A stretch of DNA of 40,521 nucleotides from Alphaproteobacteria bacterium (GTDB lineage Bacteria > Pseudomonadota > Alphaproteobacteria > Bin95). Position 1 is the first letter of the stretch; each line of letters begins with the position of its first letter. Below are positions 35,607 through 40,521 of this stretch, piece by piece. The stretch covers positions 1-40,521 of the forward strand of contig JAJDYL010000154.1 in assembly GCA_022825195.1 (NCBI GenBank), written 5' to 3'. Position numbers and translations under genes: made by a program. The notes under the pieces were generated by a model. It ran no database searches, was not told where the DNA came from, and saw only the letters and a list, made by a program, of their open reading frames with translations.

Positions 35607-35618
35607 CGGCCCGTCCGG

Positions 35619-37181
35619 TCAGGGCATCACGCCGTGGCGCCATGTCGGGCCCGGTGCCTCGGTGCGGCGCATTTCGGCGCGGTCCAGCGCTTCGATCAGG
35701 CGCGGGCGCGTTTCCGCCGGGTCGATCACATCGTCGATCTTCATGGCCTCGGCGGCCGGCCAGGCGCCGCAGAGGCGCCCATATTCCCGGACCAGGCGCT
35801 CGTAAAGCGCATCGGGGTCCTTGGCGGCCTCGAGTTCGGCCTTGTAGGCCGCGCGGATGCCGCTCTCCAGGGGGATGGCGTTGAAGTCCGCCGCCGGCCA
35901 GGCCAGCACCGCCGACTGCCCGGCACCGTAGCCGCCCATTGCCGCTGCGCCGTAGCCGAACGCCTTGTGCAGCAAGACCGTCACCAGCGGCGTGTTGGCG
36001 AAGGCGAAGCTGCTGGCCACCGCCATGCCGACCCTGAGCGCTCCTTCCCGCTCCGACTTCGGCCCCGTCATCACGCCGGGCGTGTCCGTCAGGAAGACGA
36101 TGGGCAGGTGGTAAGCGGCGGCGAGGTCGATGAAGCGGCGGAGCTTGTGGCCGGCCGCCGCCGTGATCGCGCCGGCCATCACCATCGGCTGGTTCGCCGC
36201 GACGGCCACCGCCCGCCCCTCGAGGCGCGCGAAGCCGGTAATCATCATGCGGGCATAGTCCGGCTTAAGTTCGAAGAAGCTGTCGCGGTCGAAGACCGCC
36301 GCAATGGCCTTCTTCATGTCGTACGGGCGGCGCCGGTTGGCCGGTATGAGGTTGCGCAGGACCTCCCCTGCCCCCTCGGGCGCCGGTTCCGCTTCGGCCT
36401 TCGGCGGCCAGGCCCAGGCGTTTGCCGGCATGTAGGACAGGTAGCGCTTCAGCTGCCGGATCGCGTCCGCCTCGTCCTCGGCGGCGTTGTCGGCGACGCC
36501 CGAGATGCGGCAGTGGACCTCCCAGCCGCCGAGTTCCTCCTTCGAGACGCGCTCGCCGGTGCCCATCGCGACGAGGGGCGGGCCGCCGGCGGCCAGCATC
36601 CCCTCCCCCTTTACCATGACGATGAACTCCATCATCGACGCCAGCAGCGAGCTGTCCCCGGCGGTGGGGCCGAGGACCGCCGCGATCGTGGGCGCGGCGC
36701 CCGAGAGCCGCGCCACATCCATGAAGTGGTGCATCGGCGCGAGCCCTTCGCCGATATACTCGTCCGTGCGCGCACCCGCCCCGTCGAACAGCCAGACGAG
36801 CGGCACCCGGTCCCGCCGCGCCAGCTCGATCATCCGGTTCTTCTTCTCGAAGTTCACCAGCCCGAGCGAGCCGCCGAGCACGGTGAAATCCTCGGCGACC
36901 ACGCCGGCAATGCGCCCGTTTATGCGCCCGAAGCCCGTGACGACGCCGTCGGCAGGCGTCACCTTGTCCTTCACCGGCGTGACCCGGGTGGGCGCATGGG
37001 TCGCAAGGCCGCCGATCTCGGTGAAGCTGTCCGCATCCATGAGCATCGCGACCCGCTCGCGCGCCAGCCGCTTGCCTGCCCGGCGCTGGCGCGCGACCTT
37101 CGCCTCTCCCCCGTGCGCCCCGGCCGCGGCCCTGCGGCGCGCGAGTTCTTCGAGCGTCCCGTCCGCAAAACCCCCGGTCAT
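35619..37181 (-). CDS. Acyl-CoA carboxylase carboxyltransferase (beta) subunit
   Basis: A 520-residue protein with two crotonase-like halves of the PccB/MccB type. The N-terminal half has ARERVAMLMDADSFTEIG, FTVLGGSLGLVNFEKKNRMIELA and WLFDGAGARTDEYIGEG. The C-terminal half has AGAITAAAGHKLRRFIDLAAAYHLPIVFLTDTPGVMTGPKSEREG and AFGYGAAAMGGYG. It transfers CO2 from carboxybiotin to a short acyl-CoA. The biotin carboxylase/BCCP partner is not in the window, so propionyl- versus methylcrotonyl-type specificity is open. The ATG at 37181 (MTGGFADGTLEELARR) is chosen because the 11 extra upstream residues (MSGHDGGGAAR) come from the intergenic palindromic repeat; GGAGGGGG lies ahead. Its 3' end faces the dehydratase gene across 12 bases. 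Confidence 0.9.
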   Translation of the reverse strand: MTGGFADGTLEELARRRAAAGAHGGEAKVARQRRAGKRLARERVAMLMDADSFTEIGGLATHAPTRVTPVKDKVTPADGVVTGFGRINGRIAGVVAEDFTVLGGSLGLVNFEKKNRMIELARRDRVPLVWLFDGAGARTDEYIGEGLAPMHHFMDVARLSGAAPTIAAVLGPTAGDSSLLASMMEFIVMVKGEGMLAAGGPPLVAMGTGERVSKEELGGWEVHCRISGVADNAAEDEADAIRQLKRYLSYMPANAWAWPPKAEAEPAPEGAGEVLRNLIPANRRRPYDMKKAIAAVFDRDSFFELKPDYARMMITGFARLEGRAVAVAANQPMVMAGAITAAAGHKLRRFIDLAAAYHLPIVFLTDTPGVMTGPKSEREGALRVGMAVASSFAFANTPLVTVLLHKAFGYGAAAMGGYGAGQSAVLAWPAADFNAIPLESGIRAAYKAELEAAKDPDALYERLVREYGRLCGAWPAAEAMKIDDVIDPAETRPRLIEALDRAEMRRTEAPGPTWRHGVMP

Positions 37182-37198
37182 GCGCGCCGCGCCCCCTC

Positions 37199-37275
37199 CG
37201 TCATGCCCGGACACCCCTCTCCTCTACCCCGGCCTGCCCCAAGGGAGATGCCCGGAACAGGTCCGGGCATGACGA
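37199..37275. repeat. Intergenic inverted-repeat element, family 1, copy b
   Basis: Outer arms CGTCATGCCCGGA (37199-37211) and TCCGGGCATGACG (37262-37274) are perfect 13-base inverted repeats enclosing about 50 bases. The inner right part (37251-37275) repeats 6008-6032 at 24/25 positions. The element lies immediately upstream of the carboxyltransferase start. Confidence 0.8.
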
Positions 37276-37337
37276 ACAGAGGGCATCAAGAGAAGAAGGC
37301 ATGACGGCGGGAAGCGGCCGTGCGGCAGTCCGGGGAC

Positions 37338-37856
37338 TCAGACCGCGGCCCTGAGCTTGAGCTTCAGGCCCACCACGTCATAGCGGTCGAGGCCGGTGAT
37401 CTCCGCAATCTCGGAGAATGGCAGGCGCGTTTCGTTGAGCAGCACGGTTGCATGCTGCACCGGCTCCAGCCGGCGCCGGCTTCGCCAGACGAAGCCCGGC
37501 CCCGGCTCCCTGCGCGGGCGTTTGTCCTCGCAATCGAGCCCCCGGCGCACCGCATCGTCCCAGGCGACGCGGAAGCGGGCACGGTCTTCCTCCGCCTGCC
37601 GTTCGCTTTCCCGGAAAGCCTGCGCGCGCGCCGCCGCTCGCTCCCGGCGCATCCGTTCGAACGGCGTCTCCTCGCGAACCGGGTCCGGTTCCCGCCCCCA
37701 CCTTGCCGCTTCGGAAAGGGACATGCCGTGGCGCTCGGCCAGCCGCCGGGCGGCCGCAAGCGCCGCCTCGCGCTCGCCGTCGTAGGAGCTGCCGGCGGCC
37801 AGCGCCAACAGGCTCCTGAAACGGGTCCGTTCCGACTCTGCAAATCCGGCCGGGAT
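37338..37856 (-). CDS. DUF2786-like hypothetical protein, start unresolved
   Basis: The open frame contains RFRSLLALAAGSSYDGEREA followed by ALAAARRLAERHGMSLSEAA, resembling the DUF2786 pattern (leucine-rich helix, then an A-x-A-x-R-L-L-E-x-x-G helix). A long Arg/Glu-rich helical region and a C-terminal NETRLPFSEIAEITGLDRYDVVGLKLKLR segment that looks like a helix-turn-helix follow. It may bind DNA. No ATG, GTG or TTG in frame sits at a natural place. The first ATG (37982) is directly on top of the divergent dehydrogenase start, and the next option is a TTG inside the DUF2786 helix. The 5' limit given (an ATC behind GGGAGAAGAG) marks only the region that looks coding. A small frameshift or a non-standard start is possible. 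Confidence 0.55.
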   Translation of the reverse strand: MPAGFAESERTRFRSLLALAAGSSYDGEREAALAAARRLAERHGMSLSEAARWGREPDPVREETPFERMRRERAAARAQAFRESERQAEEDRARFRVAWDDAVRRGLDCEDKRPRREPGPGFVWRSRRRLEPVQHATVLLNETRLPFSEIAEITGLDRYDVVGLKLKLRAAV

Positions 37857-37888
37857 GGCTCTTCTCCCAACGCGCGAAGAGCCAAGCC

Positions 37889-37894
37889 TACAAT
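37889..37894 (+). promoter_or_regulatory. Candidate -10 element TACAAT
   Basis: CCTACAATCCCCGCAG, the third example of the TAYAATCC(G/C)CGC form in this window. It lies about 90 bases upstream of the dehydrogenase at 37981. No clear -35 was found. Confidence 0.35.
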
Positions 37895-37980
37895 CCCCGC
37901 AGGCCGATGGGAAACCGATAATCGGCCAATGTGAGGGCCGGCGGATCCCGTTATGCTGGCCAAAACAGGGAGGCTGCAGC

Positions 37981-38850
37981 ATGACGGATGGAGTATTCGG
38001 CTTCATCGGCCTCGGCAACATGGGCGGGCCGATGGCCCGGCATGCCGCATCGACCGGCCGGGAGACGGTCGTGCACGACATTGCCGGCACCGCCGACCGG
38101 GCGCCGCCCGGCGCCGTCATCGCGCAATCCAACGGCGAGGTCGCCCGCCGGGCCGGCATGGTGGCCATTTCGCTGCCGACGGTCGCCGCCAACCGCAAAG
38201 TCGTGCTGGAGATCGCCGCCGCCGCGCATTCCGGCCAGATCGTGATCGACACCTGCACCATCGGCCCCGCCGCCGCCCGCGAGAACGCCCGCATCCTGGC
38301 GAAGGCCGGCATCGCCTATCTCGACAGCCCGGTTTCGGGCATGAAGTTCCGCGCCGAGGAAGGCACGCTCGCCAGCATGGCGTCCGGCCCGCAGGAGGTG
38401 TTGGAGAGGGCGCGGGCGATGGTCGAGGCCTGGTCGCGGACGGTCTTCCATGTCGGACTCGAACCGGGGCTCGGCCAGACGATGAAGCTCGTCAACAACG
38501 CGCTCAACATCTCCGGCCTCGTCGCCTCCACGGAAGCCGTGGCCTACGGCGAGCGCGCCGGCCTCGACATCGCGACCATGCTGGAGGTCATCAATGCCAG
38601 CACGGGACAGAATTTCACGACCCTGCACGCCTTCCCGAAGCATGTCGCGACGGGCGAGTTCAGCGGGTCGGGAGCCGAGGCCCATCTCGTGAAAAAGGAC
38701 CTCGGGCTGTTCGTCGAAACCGCCGACGCGGACGGCGCGCCCTGCCCGACGATATTCCGCGCCTATGACACCGTCGCCGCCTTCGCGGACTCCGACCCGG
38801 CACAGGACATGATCCGGATCTACCCCTTCGTGCGCGACGGGACCTCGTAG
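37981..38850 (+). CDS. NAD(P)-dependent beta-hydroxyacid dehydrogenase (3-hydroxyisobutyrate dehydrogenase family)
   Basis: A 289-residue protein. The Rossmann loop is GFIGLGNMGGPMA (residues 7-19), the substrate-binding block is YLDSPVSGMKFRAEEGTLA, and the catalytic Lys lies in GLGQTMKLVNNALNISG. The final helical block contains HLVKKDLGLFVETA. Family members oxidise 3-hydroxyisobutyrate, tartronate semialdehyde or related beta-hydroxyacids; the usual PVSGG is PVSGMK here, so the exact substrate is uncertain. A GGGAGG ribosome site lies about 7 bases before the ATG. Confidence 0.9.
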   Translation: MTDGVFGFIGLGNMGGPMARHAASTGRETVVHDIAGTADRAPPGAVIAQSNGEVARRAGMVAISLPTVAANRKVVLEIAAAAHSGQIVIDTCTIGPAAARENARILAKAGIAYLDSPVSGMKFRAEEGTLASMASGPQEVLERARAMVEAWSRTVFHVGLEPGLGQTMKLVNNALNISGLVASTEAVAYGERAGLDIATMLEVINASTGQNFTTLHAFPKHVATGEFSGSGAEAHLVKKDLGLFVETADADGAPCPTIFRAYDTVAAFADSDPAQDMIRIYPFVRDGTS

Positions 38851-38926
38851 CATGCGTTCTTTTTTGGCGCGGGCCGTGCCCGTTCGGGGGTAAGGTCCGG
38901 CGTTCTCCCGTTCCGGCCGGTCTGCG

Positions 38927-40111
38927 ATGCTCAACGATCCCGTCAGACGCAATGTGCTGCTGCTTGCCGTCTGCCAGGCGCTCTACATTTCCGCCACGAC
39001 CCTGATGATCGTGACGGTGCCGCTGGTCGGCAAGACGCTGGCGGACGATCCCGGGTGGGCGACCGCGCCGCTGTTCTTCCATCACGCCGGCGTCATGAGC
39101 GCCTCGATTCCGGCCTCGCTGCTCATGCGCCGGATCGGGCGCCGCGCGGGCTTCATGCTCGGCACGGTGATCGGATGCGTGGGAGCGCTGGTCGCCGTCC
39201 AGGCGATCTACGACATGAGCTATTGGGGCTTCTGCCTCGGCGTGGCCATCGTCGGCTGGTTCAACGGTTTCGCGATCTTCTACCGGTTCGCCGCCGCCGA
39301 CATCGCAACGCCCGAATTCCGGCCCAAGGCGATTTCGCTGGTGCTGGCCGGCGGGCTGCTGGCGGCCGTCATCGGCCCGGAACTGGCAAAGCACACGCTC
39401 GACTGGCTGGCGCCGGTCTTCTACGCCGGCAGCTATCTCTCGCTGGTCGGACTCTACGTCCTCTCCTTCTGCCTTCTCGCCTTCGTGAAGATTCCGAGGA
39501 TGAGCGCGGAAGACCGCCGCGACACGGGACGTCCGCTGCTCGAAATCCTGAGCCAGCCCGCCTGCATCGTCGCCATCCTGGCGTCGGCGGCCGCCTACTC
39601 CACCATGTCGCTGGTGATGAGCCCGACGCCGCTGGCGATGGAGGCCTGCGGCTTCGACACGGACGACACCTTCACCGTCATGCAGGCGCATGTCGTCGGC
39701 ATGTATCTGCCCGCCTTCTTCACCGGCCATCTGGTGTCCCGTTTCGGGGCGCGGCCGATCATCCTGGCGGGCATTGCGCTGATCGCCGTCTGCGCCGCCG
39801 TCAACCTGTCCGGCGTCGCGCTCGTGCATTTCGCCGTTGCGCTCTTCCTGAACGGCGTCGGCTGGAACTTCATGTTCGTCGGCGGCTCGTCCCTGCTGAC
39901 CGAAGTGCATACGCCGGCCGAGCGGGCCAAGGTGCAGGGAGTCCACGACTTCGTCGTCTTCGGCTCGATCGCCGTCTCGGCGCTGTTCTCGGGCCGCATC
40001 CTGGAGGATTTCGGCTGGGACTGGATCAATATCGGCATCCTGCCGATGATCGCGGTATCGCTCCTCGCAACCCTGATTCTCGCAGGTCCCCGCCGACAAC
40101 GGTTGGCCTGA
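38927..40111 (+). CDS. MFS transporter
   Basis: A 394-residue carrier with about 12 membrane helices. The loop after helix 2 is MRRIGRRAGFMLG, a shortened motif A, and the second-half equivalent is SRFGARPIILAG. Regions such as GWFNGFAIFYRFAAADI and GVGWNFMFVGGSSLLTE resemble the YnfM-like group of small-molecule carriers I have seen paired with oxidoreductases. Substrate unknown. The 76-base gap behind the dehydrogenase contains TTTTTT (from about 38867) but no proper terminator stem before it. Confidence 0.85.
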   Translation: MLNDPVRRNVLLLAVCQALYISATTLMIVTVPLVGKTLADDPGWATAPLFFHHAGVMSASIPASLLMRRIGRRAGFMLGTVIGCVGALVAVQAIYDMSYWGFCLGVAIVGWFNGFAIFYRFAAADIATPEFRPKAISLVLAGGLLAAVIGPELAKHTLDWLAPVFYAGSYLSLVGLYVLSFCLLAFVKIPRMSAEDRRDTGRPLLEILSQPACIVAILASAAAYSTMSLVMSPTPLAMEACGFDTDDTFTVMQAHVVGMYLPAFFTGHLVSRFGARPIILAGIALIAVCAAVNLSGVALVHFAVALFLNGVGWNFMFVGGSSLLTEVHTPAERAKVQGVHDFVVFGSIAVSALFSGRILEDFGWDWINIGILPMIAVSLLATLILAGPRRQRLA

Positions 40112-40138
40112 CCTGACGCGCGGTTGTCACCCATGCCC

Positions 40139-40174
40139 GCTGGAACGAATTGTTGGAGCACGATTTGTTCCAGC
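40139..40174 (+). terminator. Imperfect 15-bp hairpin after the MFS gene
   Basis: GCTGGAACGAATTGT pairs with ACGATTTGTTCCAGC (13 of 15 positions) across a 6-base loop, 28 bases after the MFS stop. It has no T-run, so it may act as a terminator or be a dispersed palindromic repeat. Similar 'GAGCACGATTTGTTCC' palindromes are familiar between alphaproteobacterial genes. Confidence 0.5.
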
Positions 40175-40189
40175 TGAAACGGCTGCCTT

Positions 40190-40208
40190 GGCCGGATAGC
40201 GTCCGGCC
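40190..40208 (+). repeat. Short perfect hairpin
   Basis: GGCCGGA-TAGCG-TCCGGCC, a 7-bp stem with a 5-base loop followed by TTGACC. It lies between two other palindromes and may contribute to termination. Confidence 0.5.
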
Positions 40209-40220
40209 TTGACCTCACTC

Positions 40221-40248
40221 GTCACCCCGGCCTCCGACCCGGGGTGAC
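40221..40248 (+). repeat. Intergenic palindromic repeat, family 2, copy b
   Basis: GTCACCCCGG and CCGGGGTGAC form a perfect 10-bp stem around CCTCCGAC. The right arm is the same CCGGGGTGAC that ends the element at 25213-25248. Confidence 0.75.
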
Positions 40249-40435
40249 AGTTGGGGGCCTGCGATGCGAAGCCAGCGCCGGAGATGTGTGCATCCGGTAG
40301 CCCCGAAACCACGGTCCCATGCCTGAAAGGACCATCGCATATGCACCAGGCGCATTCAGACCATGACACCGCATGACATTTCGTAACTGCCCAGGAGGGG
40401 TTGACGTGGGAATCGAAAAATGAGTCAACCTTTGG

Positions 40436-40521
40436 ATGAGTCGTTCCGAAGCGTTTGACCCTTTGCGGGTATCCGGTTCCGAGACCTCGGAGCAGAAGAT
40501 TGCGCGTCTTGAGTTGGAGAA
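40436..40521 (+). CDS. Start of an unidentified gene, cut by the window edge
   Basis: An ATG at 40436 opens 28 codons beginning MSRSEAFDPLRVSGSETSEQ and continuing KIARLELE with no stop before the window ends. The SEQKIARLELE part could begin a coiled coil. No strong ribosome site directly precedes it; the good AGGAGG at 40393-40398 is too far away. I do not recognise the family from this little sequence. Confidence 0.35.
   Translation, partial: MSRSEAFDPLRVSGSETSEQKIARLELE

Larger units (their letters stand above)
40112..40435. other. Gene-free stretch with three hairpins
   Basis: About 320 bases between the MFS stop and the next start show no convincing gene; the short minus-strand frames have no ribosome site or family character. 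The stretch holds three separate inverted repeats (40139-40174, 40190-40208, 40221-40248), then unremarkable sequence. An AGGAGG (40393-40398) follows, and a GGTTGAC/GTCAACC pair lies just before the truncated terminal frame. Confidence 0.7.

Noticed and set aside
35634..37304. Plus-strand open frame of about 556 codons
   Set aside because: Antisense to the acyl-CoA carboxylase carboxyltransferase, which carries all family blocks.
38660..40099. Minus-strand open frame of about 479 codons
   Set aside because: Antisense to the MFS carrier; extreme Asp/Arg/Gln/His composition, no domain.
40222..40428. Short minus-strand frames in the terminal intergenic region
   Set aside because: No ribosome sites, overlap with palindromic repeats, and no protein-like pattern.
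1..40521. CRISPR arrays, tRNA or rRNA genes
   Set aside because: No regularly spaced direct repeats, no cloverleaf-like sequence with a TTCRANYC arm and no conserved rRNA segment were seen by eye.

Overview
This is a high-GC window. Its housekeeping order (glnE-bcp; aroK-aroB-CNNM/CorC divergent from a secreted protein-xerD-accA) and its intergenic palindromes of the 'CCGGGCATGAC' and 'CCGGGGTGAC' type point to an alphaproteobacterium, most likely Rhodospirillales-like. The assignment rests on gene order and composition only. No rRNA, tRNA or CRISPR array was seen.

Layout. 1-139 is the right end of an IS66-family insertion sequence. It interrupts the 3' end of a very large minus-strand gene (102-4421) that encodes a NACHT/STAND-type NTPase with a long helical middle and a C-terminal PD-(D/E)xK-like nuclease signature. 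This gene is visibly lower in GC than the rest and is the only strong candidate here for an undescribed (anti-phage type) system. An AT-rich perfect palindrome (4563-4591) marks its outer edge. From 4602 the sequence is chromosomal: a CitE-like lyase/MaoC hydratase pair, a GST, a luciferase-like monooxygenase, an adenylosuccinate/cycloisomerase-superfamily lyase and an aspartate dehydrogenase. Then come an AsmA/YhdP-like envelope protein, glnE, a 1-Cys BCP peroxiredoxin and an MFS carrier, followed by an SDR, a ketopantoate-reductase-like protein, two translationally coupled MFS pumps and malate synthase G.

25297-28979 (minus) is an accA-xerD-secreted protein-49-residue membrane protein operon. 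29119-32050 (plus) is aroK-aroB-CNNM/CorC, tightly overlapped. 32104-35606 (plus) is a catabolic-looking run: one-Glu crotonase, class IV aminotransferase, GST and an enolase-superfamily acid-sugar dehydratase type. It faces an acyl-CoA carboxylase carboxyltransferase subunit. The window closes with a DUF2786-like protein lacking an obvious start, a beta-hydroxyacid dehydrogenase, an MFS carrier, a roughly 320-base hairpin-rich intergenic stretch and the first 28 codons of an unknown gene cut by the window edge.

Working together (inference): the CitE/MaoC pair could release glyoxylate from a C5 hydroxyacyl-CoA, which malate synthase G would return to malate. AroK and AroB are two steps of chorismate synthesis. 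AccA feeds fatty-acid synthesis. Most remaining genes are scattered catabolic or transport functions typical of a metabolically versatile free-living or host-associated alphaproteobacterium.
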